A DNA stretch of 64,000 bases, from NCBI GenBank assembly GCA_016718565.1, contig JADKCZ010000018.1, positions 645,001 through 709,000 on the forward strand, written 5' to 3'. Source of the stretch: Anaeromyxobacter sp. (GTDB lineage Bacteria; Myxococcota; Myxococcia; Myxococcales; Anaeromyxobacteraceae). Of this stretch, positions 26,468 through 34,825 are shown one piece after another (the stretch's first letter is position 1; each line of letters opens with the position of its first letter). Position numbers and translations under genes: made by a program. The notes below the pieces were generated by a model. That model was not told the DNA's origin. It made no database searches and saw nothing but the letters and a program-made list of their open reading frames with translations.

Positions 26468-26483
26468 TTGAATTATTGAATGT
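26457..26483. promoter_or_regulatory. 12-3-12 inverted repeat, predicted operator of the ArsR-rhodanese regulator
   Basis: ACATCAATCAAT (26457-26468), TGA, ATTATTGAATGT (26472-26483). The arms pair at 10 of 12 positions. This is an AT-rich island in 75% GC sequence and has the geometry of ArsR/SmtB-family operators. It covers the TTG start codon of the regulator, so binding would block transcription start or the first codons. Confidence 0.65.
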
Positions 26484-26608
26484 CGTAAATCCCGGCCAGA
26501 CCTTCAAGTTCCCGCAAGGGCTGCCGCTTTCGGGTGGTAGTGCGGGCTCCCGCGGGCTCCCGACCTGCCGGACCCTGCCTCCGAGGCCGTCCGTCTCCTT
26601 GCCCCCCT

Positions 26609-29560
26609 TCACCCGTGCGCTGCCTGCTGGCCCGCCGCGCCGGCGCCAGCCACGACGGGCGCCTGCGCGGCCCGCTCCACCAGCGCCGCGGCGTCGGCGG
26701 TGATGGCCGCCACCAGCGCCGCCGGCGGCTCGAGCGTGGAGGCGCCGAAGGCGCGGGCGGCCTCGCCGGCGCGCGCCAGGGCGGCCGCCTCGGCCTCGGT
26801 CACCAGGCCGGCCGGCACCAGGTGTCCGTGGAGGGCCGCGAGCAGGGCGGCGGGATCGGCCCCCGGGTCGCCGCGCGGGTCGCGCGCGCGGCAGGCCAGC
26901 GCCATGGCCGCGTGGAAGAGCGGCAGGGCCTCGGCGGCCTGGCCGGCGCGGGCCAGCGCCACCGCCGCCGCCCGCTTCCGCGCGGCCAGGGCGGCCAGCG
27001 GGCCGAGGGCGGCGGGCGGCGGGCGGCGGACCGGCGGCACCACCCGGAGCGCCGGCGCGGCGCCGTCCGGACGGCCGGTGGCGGCGGCGAACTCCCCGCC
27101 CAGCGTGGTGGCCAGGCGGCGCGCCAGCGTGGCGAGCTCCAGGTCGGAGGTCTCGGTGTCGTCTCCCACCGCGGCCTCGAAGAGCGCCCGCTTGCCGGTC
27201 AGGCTGGCCTCCAGCCGCTCCTCGAAGCTCCCCTCCGACACCAGCAGCACCACGTTGACGGGCTCGCGCTGCCCGAGCCGGTGCACCCGGGCGATGCGCT
27301 GGGCCAGCACCGCGGGCGTCCAGGGCAGGTCGAGGTTCACCACGTGGCTGGCCGCCTGCAGGTTGAGCCCGACGCCCCCCGCGTCGGTGGAGAGGAAGAC
27401 CTGGCAGGCCGGGTCCTCGCGGAAGCGGTCCACCAGCGCCCCGCGCGCCGCCGCCGGCACGCCGCCGTGCAGCCGCACGTGGCCCACGCCCAGCCGCTGG
27501 CACACCTCGGCCGCCATGGCCTGCATCCGCTCCCACTCCGAGAAGACCACCACCTTGCGGCCACCGGCCAGGCACAGCTCCTCCAGCAGCCGCTCCAGCT
27601 CCTCCAGCTTGGGTGCCCCCTCGGTCACCCCGTCCACCAGCCCGGCCGCGTCGCTCGCCAGGCGCATCCGCTGGAAGGCCCGCAGCAGCCGCTGCTCCTC
27701 CGACGGCGTGAGCGGGCGCTGGCGCGCGGCCGCCAGCAGCCGGGCCGCGGACTCGTCGGCCTCGGCGTGCAACGCCACCTGCGCCGCGCCCATGGGCACC
27801 ACCCGGCGGGACACCAGCCGCGCCGGCAGGTCGGTGAGCACCTCCTCCTTGCGGCGGCGCAGGGCCACCGGCGCCAGCCGCTCCCGCAGCCGGTCCAGCC
27901 CGCGGTACCCGACCGGCCGGCCGGCCTCGTCCAGCCGGGTGAACTCCTCGTTGAAGCGCCAGAGCGGCCCGAAGCGGTGGGGATCCACCACCTGCATCAG
28001 GCTGTAGAGGTCGTCGAGCCGGTTCTCCAGCGGCGTGCCGGTGAGCACGAAGGCGAAGCGGCTGGTGAGGCCCTTCACCACCGCGGCGGTGCGGGTGCGC
28101 CAGTTCTTGATGCGCTGGGCCTCGTCGAGCACCAGCAGGTCCGGCGCCAGGGCCGAGAGCTCACGGGCGTCGGCCCGGACCAGCTCGTAGCTGGTCACCA
28201 GCACCGGCGGGGCCGCCGCGTAGGTGGCCAGGCGCGCCGCGCGGGCGCCGCCCACCACGGCCACGTCGGCCGGCCCCAGCCCGGCGAACTCCAGCAGCTC
28301 GCGCTGCCACTGGTGCTTGAGCGAGGCCGGGCAGACCACCACGGTGCGCCGCACCTCGCCGCGCCGGGCCAGGTGGACCAGCGCGGCGATGGCCTGGGCG
28401 GTCTTGCCGAGGCCCATCTCGTCGGCCAGCAGGGCGCGACCGCGCGAGGCCAGGAAGGCCACGCCCTCCACCTGGTACGGGTAGAGCCGGCGCAGCAGCC
28501 CGGGCGGCAGCGGGCCGGCGGCGCGCACCTCGGCCTCCACCTCGCGCCGGCGCCGCTCCAGCTCGGCGGCCTCCACGGCCCGCGCCCCCAGCGCCGCCAC
28601 CTCGTCCGGCACCTCCAGCCCGGCCTCCCTGGCCGCCGCCTCCAGCGCCGACCAGGCCACCTCGAGCGGGGCGGCCAGGGTGCCGTCTCTCCCGAAGAAG
28701 GCCTCGGCCAGCCGCCGCCCCGGCGCGCCGCCGCCCGGCGCCTGCCGGAGCCCGACCGTGGCCTCCGGGGTGAACGCCAGGTGGAGGTAGCCGGCCGCGG
28801 GGCCCTCCTCGACCGCCCTCGCCCAGCGCCGCGGGGCGTCGGTGCGCAGCCGGTGCAGCACCGCCTCGACGTGCTTGCAGGTGCCGAGCAGGTTGGTGGC
28901 GAAGTCCGGGCAGGTGCAGCCGTTGTGGCGCTCGACGAGCGACCGGAGCACGACCCGGTAGGCCCGGGCCGAGGGCGAGGAGACCAGCCAGCCGCCCGTG
29001 AGCCCGGCCGGCTGCCCGGGCTGGCGGCGCACCTCGAAGAGGTCGGAGGCGCCGCGCGCCTCGCGTCGCCGCAGCTCGGCGTCGCGCGCGCCGAGCCCGG
29101 CCGCCTCCACCTCGGGCGCCGTCGAGACCTCGCCGAGCAGCACCAGGCCGAGCGCCGCGCCGTGGGCGCAGCGGCTCTCACCGCAGGAGCAGGCGGTGCC
29201 CAGCCCCTGGCTCGACCAGGCCAGCCGGGTGTGGTGGAGCAGGCGGTCGGCGCCGGCCACCACCGCGTCGGCGTGGGTGGGGCGCAGGGTGGGGCGCGAG
29301 ACGCGCCCGGCCGCCACCGCCTCCCGCCCCTCGGCGAGGGGGCCCTCCGCGAAGAGCTCCGCCAGCGCGGCGGGGGTGAGCTGGAGCACCAGCGTGGGCG
29401 ATGGGGTGGCCTTGGGCACGGTGCGACCTCCGCGGTGGGGCTCGGGGCGAGGGGGCCTGGCCGGCGGCGCCGGGACGGCACGGACCGCGCGGACCGCGCG
29501 GTCGGGCGCCGGAGGCGACGCGGCGGGGGCCAGGGCGAAGAGGAGGGGCTGGCTGCTCAT
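26609..29560 (-). CDS. SNF2-family helicase with SWIM zinc finger
   Basis: 983 residues. The N-terminal third carries Cys-rich stretches: TACSCGESRCAHG near residue 125 and the SWIM finger CTCPDFATNLLGTCKHVEAV near 215. From about residue 355 comes the SNF2 ATPase: YPYQVEGVAFL, Walker A DEMGLGKTAQ, VVVCPASLKHQW, D-E-A-Q box LLVLDEAQRIKN, LTGTPLENR, then helicase C (VVVFSEWERMQ, LSTDAGGVGLNLQAA, QRIARVHRLGQ). The C-terminal 200 residues are Ala-rich and helical. SWIM-containing SNF2 proteins are widespread in bacteria and act on DNA or RNA-polymerase complexes, with roles mostly unknown. The start ATG 29560 could instead be the internal GTG at VPKATPSPT near residue 48. Confidence 0.9.
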   Translation of the reverse strand: MSSQPLLFALAPAASPPAPDRAVRAVRAVPAPPARPPRPEPHRGGRTVPKATPSPTLVLQLTPAALAELFAEGPLAEGREAVAAGRVSRPTLRPTHADAVVAGADRLLHHTRLAWSSQGLGTACSCGESRCAHGAALGLVLLGEVSTAPEVEAAGLGARDAELRRREARGASDLFEVRRQPGQPAGLTGGWLVSSPSARAYRVVLRSLVERHNGCTCPDFATNLLGTCKHVEAVLHRLRTDAPRRWARAVEEGPAAGYLHLAFTPEATVGLRQAPGGGAPGRRLAEAFFGRDGTLAAPLEVAWSALEAAAREAGLEVPDEVAALGARAVEAAELERRRREVEAEVRAAGPLPPGLLRRLYPYQVEGVAFLASRGRALLADEMGLGKTAQAIAALVHLARRGEVRRTVVVCPASLKHQWQRELLEFAGLGPADVAVVGGARAARLATYAAAPPVLVTSYELVRADARELSALAPDLLVLDEAQRIKNWRTRTAAVVKGLTSRFAFVLTGTPLENRLDDLYSLMQVVDPHRFGPLWRFNEEFTRLDEAGRPVGYRGLDRLRERLAPVALRRRKEEVLTDLPARLVSRRVVPMGAAQVALHAEADESAARLLAAARQRPLTPSEEQRLLRAFQRMRLASDAAGLVDGVTEGAPKLEELERLLEELCLAGGRKVVVFSEWERMQAMAAEVCQRLGVGHVRLHGGVPAAARGALVDRFREDPACQVFLSTDAGGVGLNLQAASHVVNLDLPWTPAVLAQRIARVHRLGQREPVNVVLLVSEGSFEERLEASLTGKRALFEAAVGDDTETSDLELATLARRLATTLGGEFAAATGRPDGAAPALRVVPPVRRPPPAALGPLAALAARKRAAAVALARAGQAAEALPLFHAAMALACRARDPRGDPGADPAALLAALHGHLVPAGLVTEAEAAALARAGEAARAFGASTLEPPAALVAAITADAAALVERAAQAPVVAGAGAAGQQAAHG

Positions 29561-29575
29561 GTGTTCAGATACTGC

Positions 29576-29587
29576 CAGGGCGCCCTG
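29576..29587. promoter_or_regulatory. 12-bp palindrome in the helicase/exonuclease divergent gap
   Basis: CAGGGCGCCCTG is a perfect palindrome 16 bp upstream of the helicase ATG in a 60-bp divergent gap. It could be an operator shared by both genes, but a chance GC palindrome cannot be excluded. Confidence 0.25.
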
Positions 29588-29620
29588 ACACCGGGCGGGC
29601 CGCCGTTAGGGATCCCGGGC

Positions 29621-30526
29621 ATGGACCCCCTCCCCGCCCCCCGCCTCCACCTCGTGGACGGGACCTTCGAGCTCTTCCGCGCCCACTTCTCCAGGCGCCC
29701 TGGCCACGCCGCACCCGATGGCCGGGACGTCAAGGCCACGGTGGGCCTGGCCTCCAGCCTGGTGGCCCTGCTGCGCGACCGGCGCGAGGCGCCGACGCAC
29801 CTGGCGGTGGCCTTCGACCACCCCATCCGCTCGTTCCGCAACGACCTGTGGCCGGGCTACAAGACCGAGGCCGGCATGCCGCCAGCGCTGCTGGCCCAGC
29901 TCGACGACGCGGAGGCGGCGGCCCGGGCGCTCGGCCTGGTGGCCTGGCCCATGGACGCCTTCGAGGCCGATGACGCCCTGGCCAGCGCCACGGCCCGCTT
30001 CCGCGGCGAGGTGGCCGAGGTCCGCATCCTCACGCCGGACAAGGACCTGGGGCAGTGCCTGGAGGCCGGGCGGGTGGTGCAGGTGGACCGGGTGCGCGAC
30101 GCGGTCATCGACGAGGCGGCGCTGCTGGCGCGGCGCGGCGTGGCGCCGGCCAGCGTGCCCGACCTGCTGGCGCTCACCGGCGACGAGGCCGACGGCTTCC
30201 CCGGGCTGCCGGGCTTCGGCGAGAAGACCGCGGCGGCGCTGCTGGGCGCCTTCCGCCACCTGGAGGCCATCCCGGACGACCCGGCCCGCTGGCCGCCCGG
30301 GATCCGCGGCGCCGCGAGGCTGGCCGCCACGCTGGCGACGCGCCGCGAGGAGGCGCTGCTGTTCCGCCGCCTGGCCACCCTGGTCACCACGGTGCCGCTG
30401 GCGGAGCCGCTGGCGGGCCTGCGCTGGGGCGGCGTCCCCAGGGCCGCCTTCACGGCCTGGTGCGGACGCATGGGCGCCGCCCGGCTCCTGCAGGCCGTGG
30501 AGGCCTCCGGCCTGCCGTGGGCCTGA
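29621..30526 (+). CDS. 5'-3' exonuclease / flap endonuclease (Pol I N-terminal type, stand-alone)
   Basis: 301 residues without a polymerase domain. Motifs in order: LHLVDGTFELFRAHF (metal Asp near residue 11), AVAFDHPIRSFRNDLWPGYKT, D-A-F-E-A-D-D-A-L-A (acidic metal cluster), ILTPDKDLGQCL, LTGDEADGFPGLPGFGEKTAAALL (helix-hairpin-helix with metal Asp). This is the full active-site set, so it should be active on flaps and 5' ends, in repair or Okazaki processing. ATG 29621 is the start. It is divergent from the SNF2 helicase, which may reflect a shared repair role. Confidence 0.88.
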   Translation: MDPLPAPRLHLVDGTFELFRAHFSRRPGHAAPDGRDVKATVGLASSLVALLRDRREAPTHLAVAFDHPIRSFRNDLWPGYKTEAGMPPALLAQLDDAEAAARALGLVAWPMDAFEADDALASATARFRGEVAEVRILTPDKDLGQCLEAGRVVQVDRVRDAVIDEAALLARRGVAPASVPDLLALTGDEADGFPGLPGFGEKTAAALLGAFRHLEAIPDDPARWPPGIRGAARLAATLATRREEALLFRRLATLVTTVPLAEPLAGLRWGGVPRAAFTAWCGRMGAARLLQAVEASGLPWA

Positions 30527-30623
30527 GCAGCCGGGCCAGCTGGCGCCGCCGCGGTCCCCGGCAAGGGGCCCGGGCCTGGCGGGATTGTGGGCCGCCGGCG
30601 CGCCGTGGTCTGCTCGCCGTCCC

Positions 30624-31466
30624 ATGTGCACCTTCTGCGTCCAGCACGGCGACGGCAAGCGCTGGTACCTGAACGCCCAGAACTACGCCGCCGACCTGGA
30701 GTCCGACCTGAAGCGGCGCGGCTTCATGGTGGGCTTCGTCCAGGGCTTCGAGCGCAGCCGCCGCTCCATCCAGGTGGGCCTGGGCGCGCTCCGGCTGCTG
30801 CCCCGGCCGGTGCGCGGCGCCCTGGCCGAGCGGGCCTCGCGCACCCAGCAGGCCGAGCACTTCGGCCAGCCGGTCTCGCTGGAGGACTGCGAGAAGATCC
30901 TCGACCTGGCCACCAACGTGACCCGGCTGCCCTGCGTCTGCCGCGGCGCCATGGTGCCCGGCTCCAACGCCGAGTCCTGCTGCCTGGTGGTGACCGCCAC
31001 GCCCCACGACGGCGTGGTGGCCGAGGTCTTTCGCGGCTACCAGGGTGGCCCGCAGGCCGAGGGCTTCGAGACCCTCGACAAGCCCCGGGCGCTGGCGCTG
31101 CTGCGCCGCTGCGAGGAGGCCGGGCTGGCCCACACCGCCTGGACCTTCCACACCCCCTTCGTGGCCGCGCTCTGCAACTGCGACCTGCCGAGCGGCTGCC
31201 TGGCCATGAACACCCAGCTCCGGGGTGGCGTGCGGGTCATGTGGAAGGGCGAGGACGTGGTCCGGCTGGACGCCGAGCGGTGCAGCGGCTGCGCCCAGTG
31301 CGTGCCGGCCTGCCCCTTCGGCGCCCTCACCCGGGTGCGGAAGGGCGAGGTCCGGCTCGACCGGCAGGGCTGCTGGGGCTGCGGCACCTGCCGGGCCCAC
31401 TGCGCCCGCGGGGCGCTGGCGCTCGAGCCGCGCGACGCGGCGCCCGACGTGGCCGGGCGCTGGTGA
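30624..31466 (+). CDS. Ferredoxin-like protein with extra Cys-rich N-terminal domain
   Basis: 280 residues. The C-terminus (about 218-265) holds two [4Fe-4S] motifs: CSGCAQCVPACPFGA and CWGCGTCRAHCARGA. Before it comes a domain of about 210 residues with its own Cys groups: MCTFC at the very N-terminus, LPCVCRG, ESCCLV, and ALCNCDLPSGC. These may bind a further cluster or metal. There is no signal peptide, so it is likely cytoplasmic. I recognise the ferredoxin part but no named family for the whole protein. Electron transfer is the probable role. It begins 97 bp after the exonuclease stop with no clear ribosome site, and converges on the acyltransferase gene. Confidence 0.8.
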   Translation: MCTFCVQHGDGKRWYLNAQNYAADLESDLKRRGFMVGFVQGFERSRRSIQVGLGALRLLPRPVRGALAERASRTQQAEHFGQPVSLEDCEKILDLATNVTRLPCVCRGAMVPGSNAESCCLVVTATPHDGVVAEVFRGYQGGPQAEGFETLDKPRALALLRRCEEAGLAHTAWTFHTPFVAALCNCDLPSGCLAMNTQLRGGVRVMWKGEDVVRLDAERCSGCAQCVPACPFGALTRVRKGEVRLDRQGCWGCGTCRAHCARGALALEPRDAAPDVAGRW

Positions 31467-31560
31467 GGGCGGCCCGGCGGCAGCGGGTGGTGGGCGCCAT
31501 CCTGCCCGACCTCTCCACCCCGTTCGGCGGGCCGCCGGAGTCGGCGCCCGACCGGAGCCG

Positions 31561-32466
31561 CTAGCGCACGGCGCTGGCGGCCTGAGGGGCCTGGGCCGCC
31601 TGCGCCACCGGCGGCGCGGCCGGGGCCTCCGCCGGGGGCCGGGTCTTCCAGCGCCGGTGCATCCAGACCCACTCGGCCGGCCGCTCCCGGATGGCCCGCT
31701 CCAGGATGGCGGTGCAGTCCGCCGTGATGCCCACCGAGGCCGCCTCGCGGTCGGCGGCGGCCTCGTCGTACCGGACCCGCTCGATGCGCAGCTCGTGGCC
31801 GTCCCCCGGGCGCGGACCGCGGCGGCGGCTCCAGACCACGGCCACCGGCGCCTTGAAGCGCAGGGCCAGGTCGCCGGCGGCGCGCGGCGTGAAGGCCGGC
31901 TGGCCGAAGAAGGGCACGAACACGCCCTGCACCCGGGTGTCCTGGTCGATGAGCAGCCCGAGCAGCTTGCCCTGCTTGAGGCAGCGGATCATGGCGCGCG
32001 CGGTGCCCGGCGCGTCGCGCAGCAGGATCTCGATGTTGGCGGCGGCGCGGTAGCGGCCGAGCAGCGCGTCCACCTTCTGGTCCGAGCCCGCCTTGGCGAT
32101 GGAGGCGCAGGGGATCCCGGTGGCCGCCAGCCGCTGGGCCAGGAGCTCCCAGTGGCCGATGTGCCCCGAGACCATCACCAGCCCCTTGCCCTCCGCCATC
32201 AGCTCGCGGAGCAGCGCCTCGGCGCCCGGGGCGAAGGAGACGTAGCCCTCCAGCCGCGCCACGTAGCTGGGGGCGGTGACGATCTCGGCGGCCAGCCAGG
32301 CCAGGTGCACCAGGCAGGCCCGGCCGATGGCCTCGCGCTCGGCGGGCGGCAGCTCCGGGAAGGCCTCGGCGAGGTGCTCGAGGATGAGCCGGCGCGTCCC
32401 CCCGGCCACCGGCCAGGCGACCCGCCCCACCAGCGTGGCGAAGGCCAGGCCGGCCCGGAGGGGCAC
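31561..32466 (-). CDS. Lauroyl/lysophospholipid acyltransferase (LpxL/HtrB-like)
   Basis: 301 residues from GTG 32466. The acyltransferase H-x4-E/D-type motif is seen as VSGHIGHWELL, with LLIDQDTRVQGVFVPFFGQPAFT and the C-terminal EWVWMHRRWKTRP that is highly characteristic of the LpxL/LpxM family. The enzyme adds a secondary acyl chain to lipid A at the inner membrane. The frame continues upstream of the GTG for about 27 codons (IPLHKRLRRGLRSLLLRGL), which looks like a genuine LpxL N-terminal membrane helix. A CTG near 32547, directly after an in-frame TAG, may be the true start. The C-terminal Pro/Ala tail after RWKTRP is a small extension. Confidence 0.85.
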   Translation of the reverse strand: MPLRAGLAFATLVGRVAWPVAGGTRRLILEHLAEAFPELPPAEREAIGRACLVHLAWLAAEIVTAPSYVARLEGYVSFAPGAEALLRELMAEGKGLVMVSGHIGHWELLAQRLAATGIPCASIAKAGSDQKVDALLGRYRAAANIEILLRDAPGTARAMIRCLKQGKLLGLLIDQDTRVQGVFVPFFGQPAFTPRAAGDLALRFKAPVAVVWSRRRGPRPGDGHELRIERVRYDEAAADREAASVGITADCTAILERAIRERPAEWVWMHRRWKTRPPAEAPAAPPVAQAAQAPQAASAVR

Positions 32467-32588
32467 CAGCGCCAGCGCCCGGATCAGCCCCCGCAGGAGC
32501 AGCGAGCGCAGGCCGCGGCGCAGCCGCTTGTGGAGTGGGATGGACAGGTGGTCAGGCTAGCACGGCGAATGGGACGGCCCACACCCAC

Positions 32589-32813
32589 CTACAGGCGATG
32601 CGGCCCGCGCGCGCCGCCCTCGTCGCCGGCGCTGGCGGCGAAGTCGAGGCGCCTGGCCTCGTGGCGCCCGCCGGCGCGCGCGCGCCCCTCGGAGCAGAAG
32701 GTGGCGAAGAGCTTCCCGTCCACCGAGACCCGCCAGCGAAGCCGCTCGAGCCGCTCGATGGAGACCAGGTGCTTGCCGACCATGACCGTCGTCACCGAGG
32801 GGCGCATCATCAT
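32589..32813 (-). CDS. Small hypothetical protein
   Basis: 74 residues with good third-position GC bias: a basic protein with VGKHLVSIERLERLRWRVSVDGKLFATFCSE resembling a short beta-hairpin fold. There are several ATG choices (three at the very start and one at residue 11), and no ribosome site is obvious. I recognise no family. It stands alone between the acyltransferase and the Cys-rich lipoprotein, all on the minus strand. Confidence 0.5.
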   Translation of the reverse strand: MMMRPSVTTVMVGKHLVSIERLERLRWRVSVDGKLFATFCSEGRARAGGRHEARRLDFAASAGDEGGARGPHRL

Positions 32814-32892
32814 GATCTAACGCGGACCCCCTCCCGGGGCTCGCTCCCGCGCCGGAATCGGCGACCCGGCGCCGGGAGCGCCCCCGAAGCCG

Positions 32893-33954
32893 TCAGCTCC
32901 GACCGCAGTAGGTGCGCGCGCAGGTCCCCTCCAGGCAGGTGGCGCCCGGGCCACACTGCATCCAGGACTGCCCGCCAGGGGTGTCGTCGCAGACGGCGCC
33001 CACCGCCTTGAAGGCGCGGCAGGTGCCTGGCAGCGCGATGGCCGGCTGGATGGACATGCCACCGGTGGACTCGCACCAGCCGTCCAGGCACTGGGCGTAC
33101 TCACCGTTCGTCATGGCGCCGCAGGCCCCGCCCACGCCACTCCACCGGGCGCAGCGCGAGGAGGTGTCGCACCAGAGCCCCGCGACGCACTCATAGGCGC
33201 CCTGCAGGCAGGCGGCCCCGACCACGCGCTCCGGCTGGCAGGTGCCGTCGACGCAGTCGTGCCCGACGGCGCAGGCGCCGTCGGACCCGCAGGCGCCGGA
33301 GGTCCGGCGCGCCGCGCAGACCCACACCGCGGCGTCATCGTCGCAGAAGAGCCCGCCGCCGCACCGGACCGGCCCGGTACCGCAGGACTCGCCGAGCCCC
33401 ACCTCCTCCTGCGGGGTGGGGGGCACGCAGGTGCTGCCGTTGCAGTACAGGGGATCCTGGCACCGGCCGCTCGCGGAGCAGTCCTCGCCCTGGCCCAGGT
33501 AGTCCTGGCAGGTGCCGGGCAGGTTGCAGGCGGTGAAGTCGCAGAAGCCGCCGATGCACTCCACGTCGAGCCAGGAGGTGCAGGCGCCGCCCTGAGCCAC
33601 CCTGGGGACGATGGCGTCCTGGCAGGAGTCCGGCGGCCCCTCGGTGCGATCGAACACGGCGCAGTCGAGCGCCTGGAAGTCGTCGAGGCAGGGCTGCGCC
33701 GCGGCCCGGTCGTAGGTGAAGCCGCCGGCCGCCTCGGCCGCCTCCAGGGCGCCGCAGTCCAGCATGAAGGCCAGCTCCGAGGCGTAGGCCGGCCCGTCGA
33801 TCGGGCCGCAGGCGGCCGCCTTGTCGGCCCAGGCGGTGGAGAGCGCCTGGCAGAACTCGGCGGTGTCCGCCAGACTCCCCTTGCTGCTGCTCGAGCAGGC
33901 CGAGAAGGCCAGCGCGCACGCGAGCGCCAGCGCTGCGTTGCGAAGGTAGGTCAT
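32893..33954 (-). CDS. Cys-rich lipoprotein with EGF-like spaced Cys
   Basis: 353 residues. The signal peptide ends in the lipobox A-F-S-A-C with lipidation predicted at Cys20, followed by Ser/Lys. The mature part has more than 30 Cys, in short repeats such as G-x-S-C-G-T-G-P-V-R-C-G-G-G-L-F-C and A-C-L-Q-G-A-Y-E-C-V-A-G-L-W-C. These resemble the disulfide-rich repeats of myxobacterial surface lipoproteins. No catalytic motif is visible. It is probably outer-membrane anchored. It sits downstream of the TetR gene on the same strand, 180 bp away. Confidence 0.82.
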   Translation of the reverse strand: MTYLRNAALALACALAFSACSSSSKGSLADTAEFCQALSTAWADKAAACGPIDGPAYASELAFMLDCGALEAAEAAGGFTYDRAAAQPCLDDFQALDCAVFDRTEGPPDSCQDAIVPRVAQGGACTSWLDVECIGGFCDFTACNLPGTCQDYLGQGEDCSASGRCQDPLYCNGSTCVPPTPQEEVGLGESCGTGPVRCGGGLFCDDDAAVWVCAARRTSGACGSDGACAVGHDCVDGTCQPERVVGAACLQGAYECVAGLWCDTSSRCARWSGVGGACGAMTNGEYAQCLDGWCESTGGMSIQPAIALPGTCRAFKAVGAVCDDTPGGQSWMQCGPGATCLEGTCARTYCGRS

Positions 33955-34134
33955 TGGGTCCCCCTGCGGTGGGCGCGCAGCGTGGCGCCGCGCGTCACCG
34001 TCACGATACGCCCACCCGCCGGTGCGCCGGGCGCCACGGCGGGCCCCGTCGAAGGGGCGTGCGCCTCGGCGCAGGCAGTGCCGCGACCATCGGCCACACC
34101 TCGGGCTGGTGGGCGGCGCGTCGGCCCTCAGCGC

Positions 34135-34758
34135 TCAGGGGCCATAGGCGCGCAGGAAGGCGCGCACGGCGTCCCGCACCGTGGCCCGGACCACCTCCGT
34201 CGAGGGGCTCGGCCGGAGGCCCAGCCGCGCCCGGAGCACCAACGTGCCCTGGCAGAGCCCGACGAACTGCACCGCGGCGGCGTGGGGGTCAGCGAGCCGC
34301 AGCGCGCCCAGCGCCTCCCACCGGCGCAGCCAGGCCGCGATGGCCTGGTACACCACCGCCGGGCCGCGCTCGAAGAAGGCCTCGCCCAGCTCCGGGAAGC
34401 GCTCGGTCTCCGCCACGGTGTGGCGGTAGAGCGAGAGGAACGCCGGGGAGATGAGCGTCCGCACCACCTGCTCCCCGACCCGGCGGAGGGCCACCGCGGG
34501 GTCGCCCCCGGCCTGGCCGAGCGAGCGGCGCAGCGCCTCGCGGAGCGCGTCCGCCTCCTCGGAGAAGCAGGCCAGGAAGAGCGCCTGCTTGTCCTCGAAG
34601 TGGTTGTAGACCGTGGCCTTGCCGACCCCGGCCCGGGTCGCCACCAGGTCCACGCTGGTCCGCTCGTACCCGAGCTCACCGAAGGCCAGGCGGGCCCCGG
34701 CCAGGATCTGGCGGCGCTTCACGGTGGAGAGCTCGGTCCGGCGGGCCGGCAGGGCCAT
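34135..34758 (-). CDS. TetR/AcrR family regulator of the adjacent RND pump
   Basis: 207 residues. The N-terminal helix-turn-helix is KRRQILAGARLAFGELGYERTSVDLVATRAGVGKATVYNHF (residues about 15-55), followed by an all-helical ligand domain (L-I-S-P-A-F-L-S-L-Y-R-H region) of the AefR-like C-terminal type. The gene is divergent from a complete RND efflux operon, with 67 bp between starts containing a palindrome. It is therefore the likely local repressor, relieved by a pump substrate. No metal site is seen. Confidence 0.9.
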   Translation of the reverse strand: MALPARRTELSTVKRRQILAGARLAFGELGYERTSVDLVATRAGVGKATVYNHFEDKQALFLACFSEEADALREALRRSLGQAGGDPAVALRRVGEQVVRTLISPAFLSLYRHTVAETERFPELGEAFFERGPAVVYQAIAAWLRRWEALGALRLADPHAAAVQFVGLCQGTLVLRARLGLRPSPSTEVVRATVRDAVRAFLRAYGP

Positions 34759-34766
34759 GGCCAGCT

Positions 34767-34795
34767 AGACTGTACGGTTCAGTCTTGACGGTCAA
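34767..34795. promoter_or_regulatory. Overlapping palindromes in the TetR/RND divergent promoter
   Basis: AGACTG (34767-34772), a 7-nt spacer, CAGTCT (34780-34785) is a perfect inverted repeat. It abuts TTGAC-G-GTCAA (34785-34795). TTGACG (34785-34790) could also be the -35 of the pump promoter, with the -10 near 34806-34811 (GATAGG). TetR binding here would shut both directions. Confidence 0.5.
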
Positions 34796-34825
34796 CCCAG
34801 CGCTCGATAGGGCTCTCACCCCGAC

